Shown here in pieces: positions 17,479 through 27,030 of a stretch of DNA of 64,000 bases (positions within the stretch are counted from its first letter, which is position 1; the number at the start of each line of letters is the position of its first letter). A model generated the notes under the pieces. That model was not told the DNA's origin. It made no database searches and saw only the letters and a program-made list of their open reading frames with translations. The position numbers and the translations under genes are program-made. Source of the stretch: Sphingobium sp. 66-54. Lineage in GTDB: Bacteria > Pseudomonadota > Alphaproteobacteria > Sphingomonadales > Sphingomonadaceae. The stretch is from positions 28,334-92,333 of the forward strand of contig MKWI01000018.1 of the NCBI GenBank assembly GCA_001899715.1, in the 5' to 3' direction.

Positions 17479-18720
17479 ATGAAGGGACCGGGGATTCTGC
17501 TCGCCGCGGCTGGGCTGGCGCTCGCGGCAACGCCGGCACAGGCGGAATGGATCGCGAGCTGGACCGCTGCGCCGGTGACGCCGTCCGCCGCCATGGGGCC
17601 GATACCCGCGACACCATCCTACGCCAACCGCACCATCCGCCAGACGCTGCGCCTCTCGGCCGGCGGCAAGGCGCTGCGGGTGCGCCTCAGCAATGCCTAT
17701 GGGCCGGGACCGCTCCGGATCGGCGCCGCGCGAATCGCCCTGCTCGACGCGGCCGGCAAGGAAGTGCCCGGCACCAGCCGCGCGGTGCTGTTCGCCGGTG
17801 CAACGGGCGCGCTCGCCGCCAAGGGGGCGCCGCTGGTCAGCGACGTGATCGACCTCGCCGTGCCTGCGCTCGCCCGCGTGTCGCTCAGCCTCTACCTGCC
17901 GGACGAGACCGGCCCCTGCACCTGCCACACCACCGGGCTGGACACGACCGACATCTCCGCGCCGGGCAACTTCACCGCCGCGCCGTTCACGCCTGAAACC
18001 ACCACCCAGATGCGCGCCTTCATCGCCAGCATCGACGTGGATGCACCGGACGACGCGGCGACCGTGGCGATCCTGGGCGATTCCATCTCGGACGGCGTGG
18101 GCTCCACTCCGGGCGCCAATCGCCGCTGGCCGGACCTGCTGGCCGAGCGGCTCGTCGCCCGACGCGGCCCGGCATGGGGCGTCGCCAATCAGGGTATCAG
18201 CGGCAACCGCATCCTCAACGACGGCTTTGGCACAAACGCCCTCGCCCGCTTCGACCGCGACATTCTTGCGCTCCCCGGCATCAAGGCAGTGATCGTTTTC
18301 GAGGGCGTCAACGATCTCGGCATCGGCTTCGGCGCCATGGCGCAGGGGCAGGCCGCCGCGATGCGCACCGCGCTACCGGGCGGGGCGATCACCGCCGCCG
18401 ACCTGATCGCCGGCTATCGTCAGATCATCGCCCGCGCCCACGCCAAGGGCGTCAGGATATTCGGCGCCACCATCGCCCCGTATAAAGGCGCGACCTATTG
18501 GTCAGAGGCCGGCGAGGCGGCGCGGCAGGAGGTCAACCGCTTCATCCGCACGAGCGGCGCGTTCGACGCCGTGCTGGATTTCGACAAGGTGCTCGCCGAT
18601 CCAGCCGACCCCGCCGCAATGCGGACCGACTACCATATGGGCGATCACCTCCACGGCACCGACGCCGGCTACAAGGCGCTGGCGGACTCGATCGACCTCG
18701 GCTTGTTCAAGGACGACTGA
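17479..18720 (+). CDS. Secreted SGNH/GDSL-family hydrolase
   Basis: A 413-residue esterase-like protein with an N-terminal signal peptide (MKGPGILLAAAGLALAATPA, then QAE). A jelly-roll-like domain at about residues 25-185 precedes the SGNH hydrolase. Block I is VAILGDSISDGVGS (catalytic Ser), block III contains EGVNDLG, and block V near the end is DHLHGTDAGY (Asp/His). This resembles secreted acetyl-esterase or lysophospholipase-like enzymes acting on carbohydrates or lipids. The start at 17479 follows AGGGGGAGAG; an upstream ATG at 17422 lacks this and would hide the signal peptide. Confidence 0.88.
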   Translation: MKGPGILLAAAGLALAATPAQAEWIASWTAAPVTPSAAMGPIPATPSYANRTIRQTLRLSAGGKALRVRLSNAYGPGPLRIGAARIALLDAAGKEVPGTSRAVLFAGATGALAAKGAPLVSDVIDLAVPALARVSLSLYLPDETGPCTCHTTGLDTTDISAPGNFTAAPFTPETTTQMRAFIASIDVDAPDDAATVAILGDSISDGVGSTPGANRRWPDLLAERLVARRGPAWGVANQGISGNRILNDGFGTNALARFDRDILALPGIKAVIVFEGVNDLGIGFGAMAQGQAAAMRTALPGGAITAADLIAGYRQIIARAHAKGVRIFGATIAPYKGATYWSEAGEAARQEVNRFIRTSGAFDAVLDFDKVLADPADPAAMRTDYHMGDHLHGTDAGYKALADSIDLGLFKDD

Positions 18721-18924
18721 GGAGGCGCAAAGTCCCGGCTCCCTCAAAGCAAAGCCTCTACCCTTCCGAGATGGATCGGCGGGCTACCAGCCGAGCGGCA
18801 TGGCCAGCGGCTTATCAACGGACAGACCATTCCTCGCCATTCACTCTGATTGTCGAACGGCTACATTTTTTCGACACGTCGGGCGAAAGGATCATTGCTT
18901 CGGCCACCTGCCTGCGGTGGTTGC

Positions 18925-19014
18925 TTAGTTGCTCTCCCGGCCGGGATAGAGTGCCAATACGAGCGCGGTCCCAATGCAGATCAGGAAGCCGGGAATCGCC
19001 AGCCACTCAGCCAT
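18925..19014 (-). CDS. Probable 29-residue single-pass membrane micro-protein
   Basis: A short open frame begins MAEWLAIPGFLICIG, continues hydrophobic (TALVLALY) and ends PGRESN, so nearly the whole product is one membrane helix with a short polar tail. GGAG lies 6 nt before the ATG, an ideal ribosome-binding site. The size recalls KdpF or other one-helix subunits, but no kdp or oxidase genes are near. The flanks 18721-18924 and 19015-19309 hold no other convincing gene, and the area is less GC-rich than its neighbours. Function unknown. Confidence 0.5.
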   Translation of the reverse strand: MAEWLAIPGFLICIGTALVLALYPGRESN

Positions 19015-19309
19015 GTCAGGCTCCAAGGCAGCCGCGTACAGATCAATGGCGACACCACAAGCAGGCGAGAGACCCCGCAGCCATGTTTGCAAAGGAGATC
19101 ATCGCCAACTCAGAGCTTGTCGCCCCGTCTGGCCACACATAATCCGCTCCAACGGCGAACTTCACGCCCCTTCCCGATGGGGGCAACGCTGAGGGCTCGA
19201 TCCCTCTCGGGAAGGCCATCAGCCGGGCGAACCTCGCATCGCCCCGCCACCCGCACAGGGCATCGCCTCGCTGCCCGCAACCGAGCGCGGGATGCCTCTC
19301 GCTCTGGCG

Positions 19310-19576
19310 TCAGCGCGCCTTCTTGACCCGGCCGAGCGGAACCGCTGCGAAGCCGGCGGCCGCCAGATCCACCAGCGCCGCCAGCATCAGCCGGCTTTCG
19401 TCGCTATCCAGCATGTCGTTGGCGGGGTCGGCCGCATGTCGCTCGCTCGGGAACGCAGACGAACGGCCCTGCCCGATCGCGGTTCCCCCGCGCGAAAAAG
19501 CTGGCCGATCCGTACCGCCGCGCAGGGCTACGCGGCCCGTATCCCCTCGCTGGTGCCGATCACAAACCATCGTCAT
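19310..19576 (-). CDS. Small hypothetical protein (88 residues)
   Basis: Not recognised. The frame begins MTMVCDRHQRGDTGRVALRG and ends with a helical, strongly coding-like segment (DSDESRLMLAALVDLAAAGF, then AAVPLGRVKKAR). The second half uses GC-rich third positions like real genes here. GGGGAGGA just before the ATG is a strong ribosome-binding site. It is divergent from the AraC gene at 19807 and upstream of the micro-gene at 18925 on the same strand, so it may be controlled by that AraC protein; this is inference. Confidence 0.5.
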   Translation of the reverse strand: MTMVCDRHQRGDTGRVALRGGTDRPAFSRGGTAIGQGRSSAFPSERHAADPANDMLDSDESRLMLAALVDLAAAGFAAVPLGRVKKAR

Positions 19577-19806
19577 GTCGTCCTCCCCGCACACGCGACC
19601 GAACTGTGACCCTAGGCGGCCTTGCCATGCCGCGCTTGTCTGGGCGTGCAGCGAGCCGGATCCGCAGTGCGGATCAACCGCATCCGGCCGCGAAAACCGG
19701 GCCCCCTTCGCCGGCGCCGCTGGACAGCCTCCGGGCCGCCCGGTATCTTCCGCTGAAAACGACCGCGCGAAAGAACGGCCCGCATGAGCCGAGGGGGGAT
19801 CGGACA

Positions 19807-20733
19807 GTGTGTTATCTGAACTTCGCCACCAGGGCCGCCGACCGGCACGAGCGCAGCCGCCAATGGGAGCGCGTGACCGAGACCTGGCTGGCCGAGCTGG
19901 ATGACGACCAGGAAGCCTCGATCCGCCGCTGCAACTTCGGCGAGCTGCGCCTGTGCGCGGTGTCGCTCGGCCGGCACCGGCTGGAGAATGGCTGGGCAGC
20001 CACGCCGGTCGAGGAAGACGGGCTGGTCAAATTCATCTTCCAGGAGGAGGGCGCCTGCGTCATCGAGCAGGACGGACATCAGGCAACGATCACCGCCGGG
20101 CAATGGTGCGCGCTCGACAAGACGCTGCCCTTCACCATCCATGCGGACGGCATGTCGCGGCAGATCGCCATGTCGCTGCCCCGGCGCAAGATCGCGCATT
20201 GGCGGGGCGTGACCGGCCGGCTGGTCACGCCGCTCGGCTTCCTGCGCGGCACCGGCCAGGTGCTGCATTCGAGCGCGACCGCCGCGATGAGCGCCGGTGC
20301 GGTGCTTGGCCGGGGCGACCGCGCGCGGCTGGGCGATGCGCTCGTCACCCTGCTCAACGTCGCCTGGCACGCCGAGCCGCTGGCCGAGCGCCCCGGCCCG
20401 CGCAGCCGCCGCATGGCGGTGCTCGCCTATATCGAGCGTAATCTCGCCGACCCGGATCTCGACATTACCGCTATCGCCCGCGCGCTCGGCTTCTCCAAGC
20501 GCACGCTGCACCAGCTCTTTGCGGACGACGTGACCACTGTCGGCCGCATCATCTGGGAGCGCCGGCTGGAGCGCTGCCGCCGCGAACTGGCCGATCCGGC
20601 CTGCACCGGCGAATCCATCACCGAGATCGCACACCGCTGGGGGTTCAGCGATTCGCAGCATTTCAGCCGCTCGTTCAAGGCCCGCTTCAACATGAGTCCG
20701 CGCACCTACCGGCAGAGCCAGCTCTTCAATTAA
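19807..20733 (+). CDS. AraC family transcriptional regulator (GTG start)
   Basis: A 308-residue regulator. The N-terminal cupin-like sensing domain covers about residues 40-190 (LVKFIFQEEGACVIEQDGHQ). The C-terminal double HTH is at about 205-308 (MAVLAYIERNLADPDLDITA ... FSDSQHFSRSFKARFNMSPR). GTG 19807 is taken as start because GAGGGGGG at 19791-19798 is 8 nt before it; earlier in-frame ATGs would add non-coding-looking sequence. It resembles FeaR/XylS-like activators with an AraC-binding-like domain. The target is unknown; the divergent small gene is a candidate. Confidence 0.9.
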   Translation: MCYLNFATRAADRHERSRQWERVTETWLAELDDDQEASIRRCNFGELRLCAVSLGRHRLENGWAATPVEEDGLVKFIFQEEGACVIEQDGHQATITAGQWCALDKTLPFTIHADGMSRQIAMSLPRRKIAHWRGVTGRLVTPLGFLRGTGQVLHSSATAAMSAGAVLGRGDRARLGDALVTLLNVAWHAEPLAERPGPRSRRMAVLAYIERNLADPDLDITAIARALGFSKRTLHQLFADDVTTVGRIIWERRLERCRRELADPACTGESITEIAHRWGFSDSQHFSRSFKARFNMSPRTYRQSQLFN

Positions 20734-20879
20734 GGCGGCGCCGACGTTCGGCAGGCAGGAGCACGTCGCTCCATTTGAGCAAGGAGGTCGTCAACCCTAA
20801 CGGCCCGGTTCGTATGGAACGGCGCTCACCGGCCCGCCGCAAATGCTCCCTGCACTCCCGCCAGCCGTCCGGCCCGGCT

Positions 20880-21890
20880 TTACCCCCCGCGCGGTTGCCG
20901 CCCTTCGATGGGATAGGCCGGATCCGTATAACCCGGCGTCGAGGCATGGCCGGGGCACACCAGCGAATCCACGAACGCTTCGTCTTCCGGCCCGAGCCGG
21001 GCATCCAGCGCGGCCATATAGCCATCCCAATGCGCTTGCGTGCGCGGCCCGGCAATCGGCGCGCTGACCAGCCGGTTCCTGAGCACCCATGCAAGCGCGA
21101 AGGTGATGGAGGTCATGCCCTTCGCTTCGGCATGGGCCCGCACGGCCTGTGCGATGGCGATGGATTCGCTGCGCCACTCGGTCTGCTGGATGCGCTTGTC
21201 GCCCCGCCCGGCGCGCGAATCCGCCGGCGGCGGCGCATCCACCGCATATTTGCCGCTCAGCACGCCGCGCGCCAGCGGGCTGTAGGGCACCACGCCCAGC
21301 CCGTAATGGCCGGCAGCGGGGAGCTGCTCCACCTCGGCCAGCCGGTCGACCATATTATAGAGCGGCTGGCTGGCGACGGGCCGATCCATGCCGATCTTGT
21401 CGGCCAGCCGGCACACCTCCGCGATGCGCCAGCCCTTGAAGTTGGAGAGGCCGTAATAGCGCACCTTGCCCTGCCGGATGAGGTCGCCCACCGCGCGTAG
21501 CCCCTCCTCCAGCGGCGCATCCACGTCCGCCTTGTGGAAATAAAGGATGTCGATGAAATCGGTGCCCAGCCGCTTGAGGCTCGCCTCGGTGTTCTGGAGG
21601 ATCCACTTGCGCGACTGGCCCTGCCGGTTGGGCGCCGATCCGTCGCCATAGCCGAACTTGGTGGCGACGATCCAATGATCGCGCCGCGCCTTGATCGCGC
21701 GGCCGACCACCTCCTCCGACCGACCGCCATTATAGCCGTCCGCGGTGTCGATAAAGTTGAAGCCCTGATCGGCCGCCGTGTCGATGATCCGCCGGGCGGT
21801 CGGCTCGTCCGTCTCGCCGCCGAACATCATCGCGCCGAGGCAGAGCGGCGAGACCTTGAGGGCGCTGCCGCCCAGATAGCGATAGTCCAT
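20880..21890 (-). CDS. Aldo/keto reductase
   Basis: NADPH-dependent (beta/alpha)8-barrel oxidoreductase, 336 residues. The family features are FIDTADGYNGGRSEEVVG (catalytic Asp and Tyr), the Lys in VATKFGYGDG and the His in ILYFHKADVD. Cofactor-binding segments near the C-terminus include APIAGPRTQAHWDG. Start 21890 gives MDYRYLGGSALKVSPLCLG, typical for the YajO/Tas-like group; a TTG three codons upstream is less likely. It is the last gene of a three-gene minus-strand unit with a small Pro/Ala-rich protein and a quinone-oxidoreductase-like enzyme. Substrate unknown. Confidence 0.92.
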   Translation of the reverse strand: MDYRYLGGSALKVSPLCLGAMMFGGETDEPTARRIIDTAADQGFNFIDTADGYNGGRSEEVVGRAIKARRDHWIVATKFGYGDGSAPNRQGQSRKWILQNTEASLKRLGTDFIDILYFHKADVDAPLEEGLRAVGDLIRQGKVRYYGLSNFKGWRIAEVCRLADKIGMDRPVASQPLYNMVDRLAEVEQLPAAGHYGLGVVPYSPLARGVLSGKYAVDAPPPADSRAGRGDKRIQQTEWRSESIAIAQAVRAHAEAKGMTSITFALAWVLRNRLVSAPIAGPRTQAHWDGYMAALDARLGPEDEAFVDSLVCPGHASTPGYTDPAYPIEGRQPRGG

Positions 21891-21903
21891 TCCGTCCAAT
21901 TCC

Positions 21904-22464
21904 TTAATTCACACGCCGGCAGCGGAAGATCTTGCTGCCGAACTTGCAGCGATGGCCACCGAGCGCGCTTTCCTCGATCTCGATGGTGTCGCCCTTCACC
22001 GGCGGGATGCGCATGTCGATCGTTTGCGTCTGTCGCCACACCGCGCCTTCGGCCGTAGTGATGGTAAGCACCCGGTCGGCGCCCGTCCGCACGGCGGCGA
22101 CCTGCGTTTGCAGCGCCTTCAGCTCGGGCGGCGCGGCGGGCGGCGGCGCACTCGCCGGAGCCTGGGCCACGGGCGCGGCGGCCGGAGCAGGTACGGGTGC
22201 AGGTGCGGGTGCCGGGACAGGCGCCGGCGCCGCGCGGCGCTCCTGCCCGAAGGACTGCCGCGCATCGGACAGTTCCCGCTCGCGGTCGAGCACGCCCCTG
22301 TCGCGCAGCACCTGGTCGATGCAGGCATGGCGCGCCGCCGCGCCGGAGCGGCCGGCGCATTGCACCACCGCCTCCCAGTTGGCGGCCGCGTCGCCGCCCG
22401 GCTGCGCCTGCGCCGCGCCCACCGCCAGTAGCGCGCCGCCCGCCAGCCCGGTCCATATCCTCAT
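21904..22464 (-). CDS. Secreted Pro/Ala-rich hypothetical protein
   Basis: A 186-residue protein with a signal peptide (MRIWTGLAGGALLAVGAAQA). A short helical, Cys-containing part follows (about residues 25-60, VVQCAGRSGAAARHACIDQV), then a Pro-Ala-Val repeat linker (about residues 75-115), then a compact C-terminal domain with TITTAEGAVWRQTQTIDMRI and ending CKFGSKIFRCRRVN. The two C-terminal cysteines could form a disulfide. It is encoded between the quinone-oxidoreductase-like and aldo/keto reductase genes. Starts 22470 and 22464 are both possible. Function unknown. Confidence 0.78.
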   Translation of the reverse strand: MRIWTGLAGGALLAVGAAQAQPGGDAAANWEAVVQCAGRSGAAARHACIDQVLRDRGVLDRERELSDARQSFGQERRAAPAPVPAPAPAPVPAPAAAPVAQAPASAPPPAAPPELKALQTQVAAVRTGADRVLTITTAEGAVWRQTQTIDMRIPPVKGDTIEIEESALGGHRCKFGSKIFRCRRVN

Positions 22465-22506
22465 GCTCATCCGTCCTCTCCCCGGCTTGTCCGTTCCAGC
22501 CATCGT

Positions 22507-23550
22507 TCAATCCAGTCCCTCGGCCACATCGACGACGATCTTGCCCACCGCCGTGCCCGATTCCAGCAGCCGGTGTGCATCCGCCGCCTGCGCCAGCGTG
22601 AAACGATGCGGGTCGAGCAGCGGCCGCACCTTGCCGGCGTCGACCAGCGCCGCCAGTTCGCGCAGGACGCGGCCATGCCGCTCGCGCCCCTCGCCGGTCA
22701 GCATCGGCAGCAGCATGAACACGGCATGGAGCGAGAGCGCCCGCCCGTGCAGCAAAGAGAGGTCGAGCGTTGCCCGCGCACTGGTGGTCGCGACGCGCCC
22801 CTCCAGCCGGGCGGCGGCGAAGCTGTTCGCCAGATTGGCGCCGCCCACCGCGTCGAACACCAGATCGAAGCCCCGGCCGCCGGTCAGCCGCGCGACATAA
22901 TCGGCGACCGCCTCCTCGCGGTAGAGGATGATCTCGTCCGCCCCCAGCGAGCGCACCAGCACCGCCTTCTCGGCGCTGGAGGCGGTCGCGGCGACCCGCG
23001 CCCCGCGCGCCTTGGCAAGCTGGATCGCGACATGGCCCACACCGCCCGCGCCGCCGTGAATCAGCACATGCTCACTGGCCGCCAGCCCCGCGCGTTCGAA
23101 CGCATCGACGGCGGTGATCGCGACCAGTGGCAGCGCCGCCGCCGCGCGCATCGAGAGGCCGCGCGGCCTGGGCGCGAGCAACCGCGCGTCGGCCACGATA
23201 TACTCCGCCAGCGTACCGCCCTGCCCTTTGACCCCGCCCGCGCAGCCATAGACCGCATCGCCCACGGCAAAGTCGGTCACACCCTCGCCCACCGCCGCGA
23301 CCGTTCCGGCCAGATCGCAGCCGAGGATCGCCGGATCGGCGGGCGCGATCGGCAGGCCGGCGCGGATCTTGGTATCGACCGGATTGACTGCGCTCGCCGC
23401 GATCCGCACGCGCACATGCCCCGGCTTGAGCGCCGGCACAGGCACCTCACCCGGCACCAGCCGCTCCGGCCCGCCGGGCGCCTCCAGCAGCACGGCGCGC
23501 ATCGTCGCCGAAGATAGAGTTGCGGAGGAGGGGGCAAGGTCAGCAGGCAT
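22507..23550 (-). CDS. Quinone-oxidoreductase-like NADPH dehydrogenase (MDR superfamily)
   Basis: Zinc-free medium-chain dehydrogenase/reductase of 347 residues. The GroES-like N domain begins at MRAVLLEAPGGPERLVPGEV and has AASAVNPVDTKIRAG. The nucleotide-binding motif is HGGAGGVGHVAIQLAKARGA near residue 165. It likely reduces quinones or enals using NADPH. The start at 23550 (MPADL) is chosen because GAGGAG sits 9 nt upstream; this leaves a 16-residue N-terminal extension before the core. It is the first gene of the three-gene minus-strand unit. Confidence 0.9.
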   Translation of the reverse strand: MPADLAPSSATLSSATMRAVLLEAPGGPERLVPGEVPVPALKPGHVRVRIAASAVNPVDTKIRAGLPIAPADPAILGCDLAGTVAAVGEGVTDFAVGDAVYGCAGGVKGQGGTLAEYIVADARLLAPRPRGLSMRAAAALPLVAITAVDAFERAGLAASEHVLIHGGAGGVGHVAIQLAKARGARVAATASSAEKAVLVRSLGADEIILYREEAVADYVARLTGGRGFDLVFDAVGGANLANSFAAARLEGRVATTSARATLDLSLLHGRALSLHAVFMLLPMLTGEGRERHGRVLRELAALVDAGKVRPLLDPHRFTLAQAADAHRLLESGTAVGKIVVDVAEGLD

Positions 23551-23628
23551 GGGCAACATCTCCTCGCGCCGGAATGCGCCGGCCCTTTTCTCCCCTGCGG
23601 CACGGCTTGTCCACCGCGCCCCGGCGGC

Positions 23629-23660
23629 AAAAAAGAACCTCGCGGCATGAAGCCGCGAGG
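23629..23660 (-). terminator. Rho-independent terminator of the TonB receptor gene
   Basis: On the minus strand, CCTCGCGGC and GCCGCGAGG (positions 23652-23660 and 23638-23646) form a 9-bp stem with a 5-nt loop. TT-C-TTTTTT follows. It lies about 80 bp after the stop of the receptor gene. Confidence 0.88.
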
Positions 23661-23739
23661 CGATCCAGTGGAGGATGAATCCGCGCGAAACGGAAGGGGC
23701 GCGGATATCTGCCGGACACCATGGAGGCGCCCGACGGAT

Positions 23740-26700
23740 TCAGAATTCGACCTTGGCGCCGATGTAGAAGCGCCGTCCCAGCACATCGTAGGTGCCCGCC
23801 GGGTCCGGCTCACCGACAGCGGAGGTGGTGCCCGGAATGGCGCCGATGATGTTGGGATCGCGGTCGAACAGATTGTCGATGCCGGCCCGCACCACGAACA
23901 TCTTGTTGATGCGGAACTGCCCGGCGAGGTCGACGATGTCATAGGCCCGCGTCTTGGTTTGCGTCGCGGTGCTGTTCGTCACCAGCGCCACGTTGCGGGC
24001 GCTCGGGTAATGCCGCCAGTTGACGCTCACCTGGCCCGGCCCGAAATCGTAACCGAGCGAAGTGTTGAGCTTCCAGCGGAACTGCGCGCCATAGGGCGGC
24101 ACGAAGATGGTCGACCCGATTGAGTTGGCATAATCGAAGACCGGGCCGCCCGGATTGTTCTGCACCTTATATTTGTCGAGATAGTTGAACACGATGTTGG
24201 TGAACACCGCTCCGCTCTCGCCGCCAAAGCCCGGCGCGGGGACGCTCCAGTCGAGCTGGACGTCGAAGCCCGCCGTCGAGATCATGCCGAGATTCTCGAA
24301 ACTGGCTTCGGTCGCGATCCAGTTGCCCGCGATGGGCGGCGTGCCGGTGCGCTGGATGCGCTGGCAATATTCGTTGTTGGGGTCGTAATTCGGGTTGTTG
24401 CCCAGGCTGTTGAAGCACTCCTGATAGACAAGCTGCGTCGAGGCCGGAGCAATCGCGCCGTTGATGGTGATGTTGTAATAATCGACCGAGAGGCGCAGCC
24501 GCTGAAGTAGCGGCGAGGAGCCGGCCGGTGCGGTGAGGACCGCGCCGATCGTCCACGTCTTGGCCTTCTCGTTATCGAGATTGGGGTTGCCGCGCTGGAG
24601 GTCGCGCCCGAGCGGGAAGTAGCTCGGCACGTTGCCGGAGAAGTTGTCGCCGATCGGTGCGCCGCCCGACAGCGCCGAGCAGAGCGCCTGCACCTTGGCG
24701 CGGTCCGGGTTGCTCGCGACGTTGCCATAGGTCGCCCGCGTAAACATCGAGCACGGGTCATGATCGGGCCACGGCACGGTCTGGAATACCGGCGGCTGAT
24801 ACAGCTCGGCGACGTTCGGCGCGCGGTTGGCCTGCTGGTAGCCGCCGCGGATCTTGAGCCAGCCCGTCACATCCCAATCGCCCGTCGCCTTCCAGGTGAA
24901 GACGCCGCCGGTGGTGCTGTAGTCGGAGTAGCGCCCGCCGAGGTTGAGCGAGAGCGAGCGGGCGAACGCCTGATCCTTGAAGATGGGGATCAGCAGCTCG
25001 CCGTAGATCTCCTTCGCCGTCACCTCGCCGTGCGTCGGCGAAGTATCGAACAGGCCGATGGTCAGCGAGGTGGTGTTGGTCGTCGAGAAGGCCGGGTCCG
25101 GCTTGTAGGCGAAATCATTGTTGCGATAGGCCGCGCCGATGGCGAAGCGCAGGTCGCCCGCCGGAATATCGGCCAGCGAGCCTTGCAGGTTCAGTTCCAC
25201 CTGGTCCTGCGTCAGTACCGTCTCGGTGTTGATCGGCGCGCTAATGATGTCGAGGCAGTCCTGGCTCACCGGCGTGTTGACGAACGGATTGAGCCCGCTG
25301 GTGCAATGCGCCAGCATGCCGGTCCGGCCGTTGTTATAGTCCGCGCCAGCACCGTAATTGGGCTTGTTGATAAGCTCCTGATAGCGGGCGAGATCGGCGA
25401 AGCCCTTGTAGTTGGCGTTCATCGACGTGCGGCCGTGCGAGCCGAAGATGTCGTAGGTCCAGTCGCGCACGCCCAGTTCGCCGCGCGCGCCGAACACCAC
25501 TTCATAGGTGTGGGTCGTCGTGGTGATCTGGCGCGGGCCGAGATAGTCCATCTGCTTGTAAAGCGTCCACGGCGCGGCCGGTGTGGTCCGGGCGTCGAGG
25601 ATGGTCCGCAGTTCGTCCGGCACCGGATGGGCCGCGTCATACGGGATCGTCACCGACCACTGGTTGAACGCCGGTGAGTAACCGATGATCTCGGTGGTCG
25701 TCTCGTTCTGGTCGAATGTCGCCTGGGTATAGAAGGTCAGATTGTCGCTGACGTCGTAATAGGCCGAGGCGAACGCCGAGTAGCGGTCCAGCGGGCTGGA
25801 CAGGAAGCCGGTGTAGGAGTTGGGCGAGAGCGAGCCGTTCGCCAGGAACTTGTTGTCCGGGTAAAGCGGCCCCGTGAAACCGGGCGCTTTCTCGCCGGAG
25901 ACGGAGCCGGGCGCCACGCTGAACAATGTCGCGCCATCGGTGGTTGCAGCAGTATTGAAGAAGAGCTGCGCATTGTTCCGAACGTCGCCCGCGACATAGC
26001 CCTTGGGCATGAACACCGCGTCATAAGCGGACTGGGGCGCGTTGGTCGGCAGATAGCCGCCGAAATTCGGCCAGGCATTGCGGCCGGGCGTGTTGGGATC
26101 GGTGAACGCCGCCTCGTAGAACGGGCGGTCGCGCAGATAGACCTCGTTGCGCTTCTGGTAGGTGAGGCCGATCATGGCGTTGCCGCGCCCGTCCGCGAAA
26201 TTGGAGCCGAGCAAGGCGGAGAACTTATATTGCTCCGCATCGCCCCGGAACGACTGGCCATATTGCCCATCGAGCTGGACGCCCTGGAAATCCTTCTTGA
26301 GGATGAAGTTGACGACGCCGGCAACCGCGTCCGCGCCATAGGTCGCTCCCGCGCCGCCGGTGATGATCTCGACATTGTCGACCGCCGCGTTGGGGATCGT
26401 GTTGAGGTCGACCACCAGGCTGGCATTGGCCGGCTGGGTGCGGCGGCCGTTCACAAGCACCAGCGTGCGGTTGCTGCCGAGGCCGCGCAGGTTGACGGTG
26501 GCGATGCCGGGGCTGCTGGTCGGCGTCGATTGCACGTCGGTCGCACTGGTGATCGAGTTGGCGCCGGTGCCGAACTGCGGCAGCTTGTTGAGGCTCTGGT
26601 CGATGCCCACGTCCGACGTGCGGCTGAGCGTCTCGCTCGACAGCGTCACGATCGGCGTGTCGGACGAATAGTCGCGCCGGGCGATGCGCGAGCCGGTGAT

Positions 26701-26850
26701 GATGATCGCCTGCTCCTGGGCCTCCTCGGCCTCCTGCGGCGCGGCGGCGTCCTGCGCGTGAACGGCGGCAGGCGCGAGAGCAACGAGATAGATGGCGCTC
26801 GTCACGGCAAGTGACGCACGCACACAGCTTGAACGGAAATTGCCTGTCAT
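23740..26850 (-). CDS. TonB-dependent receptor, large (1036 residues)
   Basis: Outer-membrane active importer. The signal peptide is followed by an Ala/Glu-rich stretch and a TonB-box-like segment (QAIIITGSRIAR near residue 50). The plug domain follows (VNLRGLGSNRTLVLVNGRRT ... GADAVAGVVNFILKK), then the long beta-barrel. The C-terminus GAKVEF ends in Phe, as barrel proteins do. GGAGG precedes the ATG. The subfamily with this large barrel is often used by sphingomonads for plant- or aromatic-derived compounds. A MarR-like palindrome lies 169 bp upstream, matching those before the neighbouring catabolic genes, so the receptor probably imports their substrate. Confidence 0.94.
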   Translation of the reverse strand: MTGNFRSSCVRASLAVTSAIYLVALAPAAVHAQDAAAPQEAEEAQEQAIIITGSRIARRDYSSDTPIVTLSSETLSRTSDVGIDQSLNKLPQFGTGANSITSATDVQSTPTSSPGIATVNLRGLGSNRTLVLVNGRRTQPANASLVVDLNTIPNAAVDNVEIITGGAGATYGADAVAGVVNFILKKDFQGVQLDGQYGQSFRGDAEQYKFSALLGSNFADGRGNAMIGLTYQKRNEVYLRDRPFYEAAFTDPNTPGRNAWPNFGGYLPTNAPQSAYDAVFMPKGYVAGDVRNNAQLFFNTAATTDGATLFSVAPGSVSGEKAPGFTGPLYPDNKFLANGSLSPNSYTGFLSSPLDRYSAFASAYYDVSDNLTFYTQATFDQNETTTEIIGYSPAFNQWSVTIPYDAAHPVPDELRTILDARTTPAAPWTLYKQMDYLGPRQITTTTHTYEVVFGARGELGVRDWTYDIFGSHGRTSMNANYKGFADLARYQELINKPNYGAGADYNNGRTGMLAHCTSGLNPFVNTPVSQDCLDIISAPINTETVLTQDQVELNLQGSLADIPAGDLRFAIGAAYRNNDFAYKPDPAFSTTNTTSLTIGLFDTSPTHGEVTAKEIYGELLIPIFKDQAFARSLSLNLGGRYSDYSTTGGVFTWKATGDWDVTGWLKIRGGYQQANRAPNVAELYQPPVFQTVPWPDHDPCSMFTRATYGNVASNPDRAKVQALCSALSGGAPIGDNFSGNVPSYFPLGRDLQRGNPNLDNEKAKTWTIGAVLTAPAGSSPLLQRLRLSVDYYNITINGAIAPASTQLVYQECFNSLGNNPNYDPNNEYCQRIQRTGTPPIAGNWIATEASFENLGMISTAGFDVQLDWSVPAPGFGGESGAVFTNIVFNYLDKYKVQNNPGGPVFDYANSIGSTIFVPPYGAQFRWKLNTSLGYDFGPGQVSVNWRHYPSARNVALVTNSTATQTKTRAYDIVDLAGQFRINKMFVVRAGIDNLFDRDPNIIGAIPGTTSAVGEPDPAGTYDVLGRRFYIGAKVEF

Positions 26851-27018
26851 GAGGTCCTCCCCTTTCCAATCTCAACCGCGCGGTTCCTGTTCCGCCGTCG
26901 GTTGTCTTGCTCGCACCGGGGCCGGAGGCGATCTGGTGGCAGTGGGGAGAACCACCGCGGTGCCGCCTTTCCGCGCCGCTCCCCACGGAGAGGCCGGTGC
27001 AGATAGGTAGCATAATAC

Positions 27019-27030
27019 GTAGCTGGCTAC
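27019..27030 (-). promoter_or_regulatory. MarR-type operator A, before the TonB receptor gene
   Basis: GTAGCTGGCTAC inside ATACGTAGCTGGCTACCAAT. It shares ACGTAG-N4-CTAC with the palindromes at 27205 and 30469. The interval 26851-27325 is otherwise non-coding and clearly AT-rich around this site. Confidence 0.6.

Noticed and set aside
24760..25677. Plus-strand 305-codon frame opposite the first TonB receptor
   Set aside because: Antisense shadow of a strongly coding gene in GC-rich DNA; no homologous motifs.
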